A DNA stretch of 64,000 nt from Diphasiastrum complanatum (GCA_029204225.1 CM055101.1:31464519-31528518); one strand, 5' to 3'. Counted from the first letter of the stretch, positions 56,001-62,949 are shown. A program made the numbers and translations. The notes: generated from the letters alone by a model not told the origin.

Positions 56001-56649
56001 AACAAATGAACTCATGCCCCATGCATGTCCTAAAAATTCGTGTTTGTGGAATACTTTTCGAACATAGAAAAACAAAGTCCTCCCATTTGAGGTTTGATAG
56101 CTTAATAGTACTATGTTTTGAAGATACATGATGACCTTAATATGATATTAATCATTCTAATTAGAATATAATGACCCTTACCCTTTTCTTAGTAAACAGG
56201 TTACACCTCTTGCTATATTTGTGAAGTATCAGTTAACTGTTGAATATGGGATTGCTATGCTTCGGTATACTTTTGTTGTGAGTTCTCCCAAAAGAAATTT
56301 TTTTCTTGTATCTTCTAGCATAAAACAACATCCATTCTTGCAGGTCCTGTGAACGAAAGCATGTCAATTGTAACTGGTCCAGGATACCAGCCATATGCAA
56401 AAGTAAATGTTTGGTATGAAATATTTGCAGAGCTAAAGGACTCTTATGGAAATTCAGTTCCAAACAACCTACAATCCTTAAATTTCTCAATAGGTGGTCC
56501 TGGCAATTATGAAATTTTAGACTTTGTTGTTCAAGGAGAAAGCTACATGGCTATGTACATGCTAATTGATATTGGGACTTATTATCTTAAAATTGAATTT
56601 GAAGGAAATGATCTCATGAATAGTCCATTCCCAGTGAAAGCTCAATTAG
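22965..56649 (+). CDS. GEX2: GEX2-like filamin-repeat gamete adhesion protein, 3' end outside
   Basis: Exons: 22,965-23,037; 24,621-25,022; 28,017-28,352; a damaged exon 4 (28,747-28,789 plus 39,010-about 39,248); 39,435-39,779; 40,019-40,360; 40,478-40,819; 45,454-45,783; 51,868-52,194; 56,344-56,649. Without exon 4 they give about 934 residues: signal peptide, Cys-rich N-terminal domain, then immunoglobulin-like filamin repeats opening G-x-I-x-V/I-P-x-C and carrying a D-A-Y-x-N-x-V/I core. In Arabidopsis, GEX2 is a sperm-cell surface protein of about 1,050 residues needed for gamete attachment, and filamin repeats of this kind are diagnostic for it in plants. All introns here are phase 1. 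The C-terminal membrane anchor was not found up to 64 kb. Function is at risk because exon 4 is destroyed. Confidence 0.78.
23038..24620 (+). other. GEX2-like intron 1
   Basis: This is a 1.6-kb intron with GTACGC at the donor and TTTTTTTTGCAG at the acceptor. It contains the tandem array at 23,945-24,550. Nothing else recognisable was seen. Confidence 0.6.
23945..24550. repeat. Degenerate tandem array, about 90-120 bp units
   Basis: About six copies share the order TTTCAATGTAAATAAAATTTA, CATGGTTCTAGTCCATTTAT, GTTATCTGATAATCTAAAGC and GATGACATAAGATTGTGACA, with copy-to-copy divergence. It lies within intron 1 of the GEX2-like gene and is non-coding. Confidence 0.75.
24621..25022 (+). CDS. GEX2: GEX2-like exon 2: N-terminal extracellular domain
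   Basis: The 402-base exon is phase 1 at both ends and runs to TCTGCAG|GTATGC. It encodes a Thr-rich start, then clustered cysteines ([20 protein letters not shown]) and several N-x-S/T sites. This suits a secreted, disulfide-bonded and glycosylated ectodomain, which precedes the first filamin repeat. Confidence 0.75.
25023..28016 (+). other. GEX2-like intron 2, no gene seen
   Basis: 3.0 kb of AT-rich sequence. An (AT)n run near 25,973-25,988 is the only clear pattern. No transposon protein was recognised. Confidence 0.5.
28017..28352 (+). CDS. GEX2: GEX2-like exon 3: filamin repeat 1
   Basis: A 336-base symmetric exon (phase 1-1) between CATGTAG and GCAG|GTAAGA. It starts [16 protein letters not shown], has the core [19 protein letters not shown], and ends with the G-Q-F-L-L-Q-V strand and [10 protein letters not shown], the usual closing strand of a filamin fold. 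Confidence 0.88.
28747..28789 (+). pseudogene. GEX2-like exon 4, 5' fragment
   Basis: After a TTCCAG acceptor the sequence encodes [10 protein letters not shown], the first strand of a filamin repeat. It is then cut by the family B element, whose 5-bp target duplication GGCAA occupies 28,785-28,789. Confidence 0.8.
28790..28853 (+). repeat. Family B left LTR, truncated to 64 bp
   Basis: TGTCATGCCCACGTCTGATC and the following bases match 38,507-38,570 with two substitutions. The match stops abruptly at CTCGACC, where antisense RNase H sequence begins. Confidence 0.9.
28854..30240 (-). pseudogene. Family B reverse transcriptase and RNase H, antisense
   Basis: Read downwards from 30,380: [99 protein letters not shown], then LDDILISS (the F-x-D-D RT box). 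RNase H follows: [42 protein letters not shown] and [14 protein letters not shown]. Several stops and frameshifts interrupt it, for example a TAA in the VLPFGLT region. The domain order is intact for Gypsy. Confidence 0.88.
30699..32823 (-). pseudogene. Trp/His-rich region replacing RT-integrase in family A copy 1
   Basis: After protease and [10 protein letters not shown] the reading goes to [15 protein letters not shown] and [20 protein letters not shown], then to a region with repeated [11 protein letters not shown]-like units (near 32,050, 31,985, 31,730 and 30,715). Open frames at 31,822-31,286 and 31,349-30,699 are rich in Trp, Phe and His. Family A copy 2 has RT directly after the same [10 protein letters not shown], so this region is an insertion or replacement. 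It resembles no protein I know. Membrane-like hydrophobicity here is probably a by-product of repeats. Confidence 0.5.
32850..33241 (-). pseudogene. Family A copy 1 protease
   Basis: The aspartic protease motif reads [13 protein letters not shown], followed by [20 protein letters not shown] and [13 protein letters not shown]. An 8-base duplication (GAGGCTGA/GAGGCTGG on the + strand near 33,082) shifts the frame compared with copy 4. Confidence 0.8.
33388..34275 (-). CDS. Family A copy 1 Gag-like protein
   Basis: The ATG at 34,275 gives [19 protein letters not shown], then [20 protein letters not shown] and [20 protein letters not shown], matching the retrotransposon Gag fold (a W-x10-15-F pattern). 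An acidic Ser/Asp/His stretch and repeats of A-C-Y/F-D follow. No CCHC zinc knuckle is visible. The frame shifts after HVPERHAM, exactly as in copy 4. Confidence 0.7.
   Translation of the reverse strand: MTSDFRSLSPIDYLFVFNSNIPSEHMFDKWLTRLQYYFDTSRPTCLGPNKILDAIFLLKGSARSKWFDHVHSHPPISEWHDFLPVLRLLIFSNDNSVFVPPLALTSGITREHSSICEVPFSCVGIEIESHISNDSHEVDSHIASDTHDDDSISHSVSELPDLLEIAIDLPKLVIVSHSESESHIQVSTDADSHIQVAADMVLDTDIACYDTIDDAIACFDGAIDVVACYDIVPCFDTDIVCLSTIADVACFDIVVEYFDATHVPERHAMKLSPMLLISILFMGLRLLFQMLWLLQ
34900..35535 (-). repeat. Minisatellite in family A leader, copy 1
   Basis: Read on the - strand, units of about 80-110 bp repeat the phrase AGCTGTCCAGCGCCCTACTA with variants, each followed by TTTCATCGATTTT-like words. 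Six or so units are seen. The same array occurs in copy 4. Confidence 0.8.
35542..35553 (-). other. Primer binding site, family A copy 1
   Basis: The - strand reads TGGTATCAGAGC, complementary to the 3' end of plant initiator methionine tRNA. It immediately follows the LTR. Confidence 0.85.
35554..35968 (-). repeat. Family A LTR, copy 1
   Basis: On the - strand it runs from TATGGACTCGGCTCATTACA through the GGAGAGTGGGGGCC and TTATCCCTCCCAGTTGGGCC blocks to CATTCGTAACT. It matches the LTRs at 46.3, 54.1, 55.4 and 60.3 kb. The exact first base is uncertain by two or three bases. Confidence 0.85.
35969..36130 (-). pseudogene. Family B protease fragment
   Basis: The - strand gives [20 protein letters not shown] and ends in QQVWDQV at the family [12 protein letters not shown] is the Gypsy aspartic protease active site (usually D-S/T-G). 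It lies in the same orientation as the RT further left, supporting one family B body interrupted by copy 1. Confidence 0.75.
36150..37815. other. Interior of family B, no gene seen
   Basis: 1.7 kb without a recognisable protein. It contains several GAAACGC(A/G)TTTC words (36,881, 36,911, about 37,111 and 37,138), also seen elsewhere in the window. It could be a further nested repeat. Confidence 0.4.
37818..38405 (+). pseudogene. Family B integrase C-terminal part
   Basis: The + strand reads [26 protein letters not shown], an internal [36 protein letters not shown], then [15 protein letters not shown]. This is the usual Gypsy integrase tail (the G-P-Y/F module and the H-x-V-F-H-V-S-x-L-K motif, here with FNVS). 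It ends about 100 bp before the polypurine tract. Confidence 0.85.
38492..38506 (+). other. Family B polypurine tract
   Basis: ATAAGGGGGGAAGAA lies directly before the right LTR start TGTCATGCCC. This confirms the + orientation of this end. Confidence 0.85.
38507..39004 (+). repeat. Family B right LTR, 498 bp
   Basis: Runs from TGTCATGCCC to GGGGCTTTATA, followed by the target duplication GGCAA. The end TA rather than CA is unusual, but it is fixed by the flanking duplication. Confidence 0.85.
39010..39250 (+). pseudogene. GEX2-like exon 4, 3' fragment
   Basis: The frame resumes with [20 protein letters not shown], the filamin core, and [12 protein letters not shown], but then ends in KCFC and a TAA where a closing S-P-L-x-F-T-V strand and a donor are expected. 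Joined to the 5' fragment across the single target copy, the frame is off by one and about five residues are short. The exon is damaged beyond the insertion itself. Confidence 0.8.
39435..39779 (+). CDS. GEX2: GEX2-like exon 5: filamin repeat 3
   Basis: 345 bases, phase 1-1. It opens [20 protein letters not shown] and closes with [11 protein letters not shown] and [10 protein letters not shown] at CTGCAG|GTACAG. The central D-A-Y is changed to D-S-D in this repeat. It is separated from the exon 4 remnant by less than 200 bp. Confidence 0.88.
40019..40360 (+). CDS. GEX2: GEX2-like exon 6: filamin repeat 4
   Basis: 342 bases, phase 1-1. It opens [20 protein letters not shown], with core [17 protein letters not shown] and end [10 protein letters not shown] at TTCCAG|GTGCAC. 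It follows exon 5 after a 239-bp intron. Confidence 0.88.
40478..40819 (+). CDS. GEX2: GEX2-like exon 7: filamin repeat 5
   Basis: 342 bases, phase 1-1, after a 117-bp intron. It opens [19 protein letters not shown], with core [17 protein letters not shown] and end [10 protein letters not shown]. The usual Cys near the start is Val here. Confidence 0.88.
41600..41770. repeat. Dispersed repeat shared with 51.2-51.46 kb
   Basis: TGTCTTTTCTATGCCAAATG and CATGTTAAGTGTGCGGTTC here resemble CGTCTTTTCCATGCCAAAAG and CATATCAAGTGTGTGGTGC near 51,210, and a further degraded copy near 51,385. It may be the tail of the LINE family found antisense in this intron. Confidence 0.5.
42200..42800 (-). mobile_element. 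LINE 3' end remnant, antisense
   Basis: On the - strand the frame reads [11 protein letters not shown], then RLLTSIGD-like bases and, in another frame, [19 protein letters not shown]. This parallels [20 protein letters not shown] at 44.3 kb, the region after RT in this LINE family. It is heavily mutated. Confidence 0.5.
43677..43716. repeat. (AT)n microsatellite
   Basis: About 16 AT units, a single C interruption, then further AT units. Confidence 0.95.
43740..44160 (-). mobile_element. LINE reverse transcriptase fragment, antisense
   Basis: Reading down from 44,140 the frames give [57 protein letters not shown] and [13 protein letters not shown]. This is the order of LINE RT blocks (I-P-I-x-K-x-G-D-P, G-N-Y-R, Q-A-x-F-x-x-x-x-S-T-x-D-H). 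Frameshifts are frequent. Confidence 0.7.
44200..44720 (-). mobile_element. LINE RT catalytic box and C-terminal region, antisense
   Basis: The - strand gives [20 protein letters not shown] with the catalytic Y-M-D-D at about 44,625-44,642, then GLQRHLDTL. Further on it gives [20 protein letters not shown] and [14 protein letters not shown], a Cys/His-containing region as found after plant LINE RTs. It is followed on the same strand by the RT start of another copy at 44.14 kb, so pieces of two copies lie in tandem. Confidence 0.75.
45454..45783 (+). CDS. GEX2: GEX2-like exon 8: filamin repeat 6
   Basis: 330 bases, phase 1-1, between TTTTTGTAG and TCGCAG|GTGAGT. It opens [19 protein letters not shown], with core [19 protein letters not shown] and end [10 protein letters not shown]. 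The repeat is more diverged: D-A-Y is D-E-F. Confidence 0.82.
46293..49570 (+). mobile_element. Family A element copy 2, old and truncated
   Basis: The left LTR 46,293-46,705 resembles the other family A LTRs but is more diverged. The primer site reads TGGTATCAACGC (two changes). Gag 47,314-47,757 contains [12 protein letters not shown]. Protease remnants near 48,690-48,830 read [19 protein letters not shown] 48,985-49,560 carries [40 protein letters not shown] and [20 protein letters not shown]. Then the element stops near 49,570. Internal stops are numerous. It is the copy that shows which protein order the autonomous family had. Confidence 0.8.
47314..47757 (+). pseudogene. Family A copy 2 Gag N-terminal part
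   Basis: 147 residues start [20 protein letters not shown] and end at a TAG after [12 protein letters not shown]. The later part ([20 protein letters not shown]) matches the gag fragment at 63.8-64.0 kb. It differs from the Gag of copies 1 and 4, so family A includes at least two gag types. Confidence 0.65.
51540..51782 (-). mobile_element. Copia reverse transcriptase fragment
   Basis: The - strand reads [20 protein letters not shown] followed by [15 protein letters not shown]. This is the Copia RT Y-V-D-D-L-I-I-T-G block with the first Asp changed to Asn. Only about 80 residues remain. Confidence 0.75.
51868..52194 (+). CDS. GEX2: GEX2-like exon 9: filamin repeat 7
   Basis: 327 bases, phase 1-1. 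It opens [19 protein letters not shown], with [19 protein letters not shown] and a closing strand [15 protein letters not shown] and TVFPG at TTCCAG|GTAAAT. The D-A-Y core is D-I-F. Confidence 0.82.
53450..54024 (+). pseudogene. Family A integrase end with chromodomain
   Basis: The + strand reads [71 protein letters not shown], and then a chromodomain [20 protein letters not shown]. An intact frame runs from 53,539 to the stop at 54,022. Chromodomains in chromoviruses target integration to particular chromatin. The upstream part of pol is missing. Confidence 0.85.
54074..54437 (+). repeat. Family A LTR, copy 3 (+), 3'-truncated
   Basis: Starts ATGGACTCAGCTCATTACAT after the purine-rich GTCTGGGAGAG and matches the 60.3-kb LTR. 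It breaks off after CTTTCATAGCTTA, about 45 bases short. A second AGTCTTGCTTATGTG follows. Confidence 0.8.
54460..54520 (+). repeat. tRNA-like SINE unit at an LTR break
   Basis: GGGTTGGCTCAGTTGGTTAG (A-box-like) and TTTGGTCCCAGGTTAGAGCC (B-box-like, mutated) match the antisense units at 10 kb. It sits exactly between the truncated + LTR and the antisense family A interior. Confidence 0.65.
54528..55812 (-). mobile_element. Family A copy 3, antisense half
   Basis: The LTR at 55,812-55,404 and the primer-site-like TGGTATCAAAGC are followed on the - strand by a short leader and then directly by the post-protease region ([19 protein letters not shown]), skipping gag and protease. It ends at [18 protein letters not shown] near 54,530. 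The 54,528-55,030 part matches 32,030-32,510. It joins the + strand half through the SINE unit. Confidence 0.75.
56344..56649 (+). CDS. GEX2: GEX2-like exon 10: filamin repeat 8
   Basis: 306 bases, phase 1-1, between CTTGCAG and TTAG|GTGCAT. It opens [20 protein letters not shown], with [39 protein letters not shown] and AQLG. This is the last exon I can find; the following exons must lie downstream of the window or are unrecognised. Confidence 0.85.
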
Positions 56650-59600
56650 GTGCATGTCCACTTTCCTTAAAACCTTGTATTTGAGCATGTTCCTCTTTTT
56701 TGAAATCCTTGCTTTATGAACAAAACATATCTTCTAGTCTATGATAAGGATATTGTTGATGAGAAATATAGTTGATAAGAAATCTATATAAGTATTTCCC
56801 TCTTTACAAGATAGAACAATTGCATTCTAAGAAACTTTCAAGGATTAGAGGTGTTCAAACTTCAAATTTAAATAGACTTCTTGTAGAAATATTCCAAATA
56901 GGACTCAACATTGAAGCTGTTTTAAACCCTTATTTCCTATTGTACTTAGAAATGTTGTGTAGTTGTTATGAACTAAAAAAGCTAAAAAAAATAAAGATGT
57001 CGGTTGGCGGGTAGCTTTTAACCCATTATTTGTGAGCTTTTTTGATAAGCGTAGAGCTTCTAGTGTCATTCTATGCATAAGAAATGATGAATAAGATGCA
57101 TATTTTGATTGTGAATGGGTGATTTGTCCTTGGTTATGATGGGTTAATTGATGTGGACAAACCTTATCATTGACTACAAAATAGCCTAGATGCATGCAAG
57201 CATTATATTCTATCGTCAAGCTAGAGCTAAATTCACAAATTATAGGAGTACAACTTATGTGATTAGAATATAAGCTCAGTTTAAGATTTTATGCATGAAG
57301 CATATATCACTTAACATTGTAAGAAACTTCTCTTTGAGAAGATTTTTGAAAACATGTTTCAATCTCAAACATGGCCTTGAGTATGTGTTATATGGGTCAG
57401 AAGCTTTTGTGCCTCTTAAGTTGGCAATGAGTGTGCCCTGATTCATTTGCATCATGTAGCATAAGTGATTTCACTTGTAAGCTCTAGGATGTGACTTTCT
57501 AGCATCATTCACTAAAATTCAAGATAGTGTGTTGCCTTTAAATAAATCTTTCGTTGAAGAAGTTCCCGAGCAAGAATAGAATGCTGTTGAAGTGCTATAT
57601 TCGTCCATAGGTCAAAGAATATTAGAAACCCATTCTGACCCTTTTGGGCCGGAACATACCATACGTTCTGTACAATACGTTTCAGAACATATTGGTTTGG
57701 AACTTTTTTTTTTTAAAATTTATAAAAACATGTATTAAAGCTTGAAACAGGTATTTAAAACAAAGCGTATGTTTTTGGTTGTCCAACAATGATAAATCTG
57801 ATCAATATACCAAGAAAGCCTGAAAGGAAGAATCAGAAATAGAAGAGAACACACTCAATCCTTCCTACAATATTGATTTGTATGGATCCTATCTCATGGT
57901 GGTGTAACTAGCCACTCCTCCACAGACAATTCATGCTCTTGCAGACACGAGTAATGATTTGGCGTGGGCGCGATGCAAGCTATTTAATGGAATTGGAGTA
58001 CCTGTGCCGAATGAATCTTAAAATGTCTCCACCTACAAGCCCATTCCTTGTCTATCTTCACAATGCAGAGCGCTTGGCCGCGATGCCCATTGTAGTGAGA
58101 CCAAATGCGGATTTCAATATGGCTAGAACGATGGATCTACTTTGGCAGGAGACTTTTCATCTGACACTCCCACAATGACAAGAATAGATTGAAAGCCTCA
58201 AAAGTTCACCAATTTCTCCTTCGGATGTGCGCATCAAGCTTCTATTAAAATCGGAAGAATAGGAGGTTCGCTTTTTGCTATAATCATGTGTTAAAAAAAC
58301 ACGTATTTTTTAAAATTTTATTTTGGTCAAAATTCGGAACGGAATGTGTTCTGGAACGCGTTTCAGAATGCTTTCCGTTCCGGAACGGGCAACTATGCAA
58401 AGAGTCACCCAATATTCCATTCTAAATCTCAATCCATGAGAGAATATTCCATCATCCCTGGTAAGGTGTAATTCACATGCCATAAGTGTTCATAATTCTT
58501 AGTAAAACTGTAGGGAAGAAGAGGTATCTAATTGGGTACGTTCTCCACCATACTCTCATCTCTGAGCTTTCCCAAGCATTTTGTATGCTAGTGGTTGCTT
58601 TGTGGGAGTTAAACAAAAGGGCAACAAGTTGTTGAGGTTTCTATTCTTTCCAAGTAGCACGATACAAATAACATTCGAACTGGTGATGTCACTTTATTAA
58701 TCATGGGTAGTTCTGGCCTTTTGACTATCCATGGAAATGGTTGGAGATGAATCTACTAGTAATCGCTTATTCTAGTCGAAATACTCCAGTTTTTTTAATT
58801 TATAAGCCATGTTAAATGAGAAAAAGATGGCGATTGTCATCCTACTAAAGTCTGGATCGGGGAGGAGTAAGTTGTATGATCTTGTAAAATTGAAATAAAT
58901 CTCCATTGTACAAAGGATCATCATCTAAATGTGGAGACTATTGTCATGTATGATGAGAGGGGGACCATTCTTACAACCCATGATGACTTCCATGTTGACA
59001 ATTGTCCAAAAATTTAGCATTTAATAAAGTGGTGCACGCATGGCAGAATAGTCTACTACATGAGATTGTGCTTTCCATGCATATTACTTATTGTAGTTGA
59101 TTGTACTGACTACACTAACAGGTGATTATACTATTTATCTCAATTATAGCTTCAAGTAGTCGATTATATTGACTATCTAGGATAAACGATTGTACTATAC
59201 CACCTAGTAGGGTGAATGAGTAGCTGAAGGGATGGATTGTTTGAGTAAGACAAGGGACTATTTACTCAATTAGAAAATTGATTGATCAAAGTCGCTTATC
59301 ATTCATATATTTTTTGAGTTCAAAACACCCAAGACTATAGTTGCCACTTATGTTGTTAGGTTTTGTACCTTAAAGTGTACAAAAGGATGTCACTTGGGAA
59401 AACCGTAAGCATCAATTCGTATTTGATCAAGGTAGCCATAGCTCTCATTGGAAAGTAGACCTCAAGAACTTTTTGATGGGGTCTTTGCATGTCATATGGC
59501 GACTAGAGACAAGGATATGGCTGATCGTGCTATAAGCAATTAGCCATTTGAATGACTTCGTGCATATGATTCCTGCGAACCAAGACACATTTGTTGAAAA

Positions 59601-59750
59601 TAATTTATTGCCTAGGGCTAGACTAGTAGGGCACATGTCTTCATAATGGCTATGATGTGTTCTATCCCATAATAGATGACCTAGTCCATCCCTCTACGCC
59701 TAGAAATGTAGGTGGGTGTGAGTTATGGACTATTGGATTCATCGATTGCA
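56650..59750. other. Downstream of exon 10, no gene seen
   Basis: 3.1 kb of presumed intron or flank. It has a GGAACG-rich motif cluster at 58,331-58,397 and a weaker one at 57,648-57,708. An 81-codon ORF at 57,933-58,178 resembles nothing I know. Confidence 0.45.
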
Positions 59751-60140
59751 TGGATCGGAAGGCATATGTATAATTATATTCATTTGTTGACCATGAGACC
59801 TTTTATTCATGTACAAGTCTAAAAGCCCAACATATGCAGTTATATTTAGGGTCCAGGGGCCAACTATTGCTATTTTGGTACGAAAGGGGGGGTCCTATTG
59901 AAAGGTGATAGACCCTCTTGGAAGGTGCACTATTTTCCCTCCTGTGGTCCTATTGTGGATAAATTAGGTTAAGTGCCTAGAAGCTTCTATTTTAGGGTTG
60001 CTATTGGGTACTAATAGGCGGAGTCATTCTTTAGCTTGTGATTTGGTCTTGCGTAAGCTCTTCGTGGGAGAACTCTTGTCTTTGTTATTGCTTTTAGGGC
60101 TTTAGCCATTGATCTATGTGATGCCATTTGCCATTTTTCA
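59750..60140 (+). repeat. Degenerate family A-like LTR
   Basis: GGAAGGTGCACTATTTTCCC, AGAAGCTTCTATTTTAGGGT and TATTGGGTACTAATAGG lie in the same order as blocks in the family A LTR. It is diverged enough that the boundaries are guesses. Confidence 0.35.
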
Positions 60141-60275
60141 TGGGAGATTGTTAGATGGTCAATTTATGCTATCTTCTACATCATTTTACAGGTGGTGGAC
60201 ATACCTCTATGCATGCTAGCGCCCATTTCTGGCGAGTTTTTCTTCGATGTTATGGTACACTTTAGCTACTTGATG

Positions 60276-60680
60276 TTGATATTCCGGGCTCATTACGTTT
60301 GCCACATCCATTTACATTAACGCTACTTTATGCATAAGCAGGCCATGGGCCCTTTTTTATTCATTATTGACACTATATGGTTGGCCTTGGGCCTTATTAT
60401 TCATTATTGGGCCATTTGGACATATTACTGGAGAGTGGGGGCCTTCTTGGAGGGCGCACTATTATCCCTCTCAGTTGGGCCCTAGCCACCGGAAGCTTCC
60501 TTTTAAGGCTTCCTCTAGGCTATAAGTAGGGAAACTGTGTCATTTGTTATTCAGCTGATGATATTGATCTCTCTCTTTAGTCTCCTTAATCTCTCTCTTT
60601 CCTGCTTTCTAGGGTTAAGTCTTGCTTATGTGCTGCTTTCATAGCTTAGCTCTAGATCAATTGCGGCTTCATCCGTAACT
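60276..60680 (+). repeat. Family A LTR, copy 4
   Basis: It contains CATAAGCAGGCCATGGGCCC, the GGAGAGTGGGGGCCTTCTTG block and GCTATAAGTAGGGAAAC (a TATA-like LTR promoter), and ends in ATCCGTAACT before the primer site. Its first bases (CCGGGCTCATTACG) differ from the other copies. Confidence 0.85.
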
Positions 60681-60692
60681 TGGTATCAGAGC
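60681..60692 (+). other. Primer binding site, family A copy 4
   Basis: TGGTATCAGAGC, complementary to the 3' end of initiator methionine tRNA, directly after the LTR. Confidence 0.9.
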
Positions 60693-60711
60693 ACTTTCCT
60701 ATGCACTACTT

Positions 60712-61170
60712 TTTCAGATTTAGTAGAGGCTGTCCAGCGCCCTACTAACCCATCACTTTCGTCAATTTTGTTTTAATAAGATTTCCATCGTTTTTTCAGA
60801 TTTAGTAGAGGCTGTCCAGCGCCCTACTAACCCATCACTTTCGTCGATTTTTTCATCAGATTTCTATCATTTTTCCAGATTTGGTAGAGGCTGGCCAGCA
60901 CCCTACTGCCTTGTCACTTTCGTCGATGTTCTCCACCGATTTGCTGCCGATTTTGTGGCTTGATTGGAGGTTGTCCAATGCCCTACTTCATCACCATTTT
61001 TAGCGTTTTTCTCCATTTTTTTCTTTTCTTTTTCAAGTTATGTGCGGATTTTGGTAGCTGTTGCCCAGCGCCCTACTAGCTTGCCATCTTCGACGGATTT
61101 CTCCACCGATTTGCTGTCCATTTTGCTGATTGTTTGGAGGCTGTCCAGTGCCCTACTTCATCACCATTTT
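60712..61170 (+). repeat. Minisatellite in family A leader, copy 4
   Basis: About six units of 80-90 bp, each with GTAGAGGCTGTCCAGCGCCC-like text followed by CACTTTCGTCGATTT. The same array is present antisense at 34.9-35.5 kb. Confidence 0.85.
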
Positions 61171-61184
61171 CAGCTTGGATCTTT

Positions 61185-61186
<2 letters not shown>

Positions 61187-61251
<65 letters not shown>
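61187..61251. repeat. (CT)n microsatellite in family A copy 4
   Basis: About 32 CT units right after GATCTTTAG. Copy 1 has no such tract at the matching place (near 35,000). Confidence 0.95.
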
Positions 61252-61253
<2 letters not shown>

Positions 61254-62046
61254 CTTGTTTTGCAGTTTATCACTATCCCACCTACTACCCATTTTCCAGC
61301 CCACCATCACCTACTTCCAGCACCCTACTTTACTTTTCGTTTGCTGTCCACAACTCAACCTATTTGCACTCTTTCCCAGCCTAGCCGTCCTTGCATTGTC
61401 TCCACCTTCTTTCTACTGATTTTCCAACTTTTGCTTGCTAGCTGCCTAACCCTCTCTTTTTGGCACTCACCTTCCTTACTTGGCTGTCCATTTTCCAGCC
61501 ATATACTCCACTACTTGCTACTTATTTCTCTCATTATTTGGTTGCTTGCAGGCCCCTCTTATCTCTATTTGGTGGCCCAGTATCTCTCCATTTTACTACC
61601 GTTTTCAGCACGCTTTCGATTGTAGTTGTGAGGTACTACTTACACTATTTGTCATTTCCCTCTTTTTTTCTCTTCAGCAAGCTTTTTCACGTCTTTTCAT
61701 TGGTGTACCTGTTGTGACGACTTATGTCCTCTCCTTCAGTTCGTCCACTTGATAAGCGTCTTGCCTGGCTTAACTTTCTGCCTGTGGCTGTTGTTTTGTT
61801 ATTTCCATTCCATTTTGTAGTTTGTGTTTTTCATTGCATTTTTGATTTTGTCTTTCGTTATTTGTTATTAGTTTCCGTTCCATTTGCGTTCCAATTCCAT
61901 AATTCATTTTCATCGTCGATTTCGTTTTTCACTTTTTCTTTGTTTTCTACGCTCCATTATAAAAAAATAAAAATAAAAACCACCCAAATTATTTGGATCA
62001 TTGGGTTACGTATTCTTTTCCGTTACTTCTAATTTTATTTTTTATC

Positions 62047-62949
62047 ATGACTTCTGATTTTCGGTCTTTATCCCCTTTAGATTATCTTTTTGTTTTTAAT
62101 AGTGATATACCATCTGAACATATGTTCGACAAATGGCTCACACGTCTTCAGTATTACTTTGATACTTCTCGGCCAACTTGTCCAGGTCCTAATAAGATTC
62201 TTGATGCAATTTTTCTCTTAAAGGGTTCTGCTAGGTCTAAGTGGTTTGACTATGTCCATTCTCATCTGCCTATCTCTAAGTGGCATGACTTTCTACCAGT
62301 ACTTCGCCTTCTTATATTTTCCGATGATAATACTGTAATTGTTTCTCCTGTCGCTCTTACGAGTGGTATTATAGGTCTTGAGAGTTCTACTCCTTCTGAT
62401 TCCTCTGAGGTTCCATTTTCTTGTGCAGGACAAACAGAGATAGAGTCACACATTTCTAGCGATTCACATGAGGTTGTTTCACACATTGCTAGCGATACAC
62501 ATGAGGATGATTCTATATCACACGGTGTGAGCGATTTGCCTGATTTACTTGAGATAGTTATTGATCTACCTGAGCTCGTCATTGTATCCCATAGTGAGTC
62601 AGAGTCACATATACAGGTTCCTACTGATGCTGATTCACATATACAGGTTGTGGCTGATATGGTCTTTGATACTGATATAGCATGCTATGATACTATTGAT
62701 GATGTTGTTGCATGCTTTGATGGTGCTACCGATGTTGTTGCATGCTATGATATTGTTCCATGCTTTGATACTGATATAGTATGCCTTGCTACTATTGCCG
62801 ATGTTGCATGCTTTGATATTGTTGTTGAGTACTTTGATGCTACTCATGTTCCTGAGCGCCATGCTATGAAGTTGTCGCCTATGCTCCTTATTTCGATATT
62901 ATTCATGGGTCTACGGTTGCTCTTTCAGATGCTTTGGCTACTCCAGTAG
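62047..62949 (+). CDS. Family A copy 4 Gag-like protein
   Basis: 300 residues from [20 protein letters not shown]. The Gag core reads [37 protein letters not shown]. An acidic stretch with [20 protein letters not shown] follows, then about six A/P/V-C-F/Y-D units (for example [17 protein letters not shown]). A frameshift after HVPERHAM ends the frame. In the other frame the reading continues [20 protein letters not shown] to a TAG at 63,066 and then protease. No CCHC knuckle was seen. Confidence 0.75.
   Translation: MTSDFRSLSPLDYLFVFNSDIPSEHMFDKWLTRLQYYFDTSRPTCPGPNKILDAIFLLKGSARSKWFDYVHSHLPISKWHDFLPVLRLLIFSDDNTVIVSPVALTSGIIGLESSTPSDSSEVPFSCAGQTEIESHISSDSHEVVSHIASDTHEDDSISHGVSDLPDLLEIVIDLPELVIVSHSESESHIQVPTDADSHIQVVADMVFDTDIACYDTIDDVVACFDGATDVVACYDIVPCFDTDIVCLATIADVACFDIVVEYFDATHVPERHAMKLSPMLLISILFMGLRLLFQMLWLLQ

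Larger units (their letters stand above)
52195..56343 (+). other. GEX2-like intron 9 with family A copy 3
   Basis: 4.1 kb. 52,195-53,430 and 55,813-56,343 show no genes. The middle is the mixed-orientation family A element. Confidence 0.6.

Noticed and set aside
57933-58178. An 81-residue ORF as a further GEX2-like exon
   Set aside because: It lacks the G-x-I opening and filamin core, ends in a stop, and no phase-1 acceptor precedes it.
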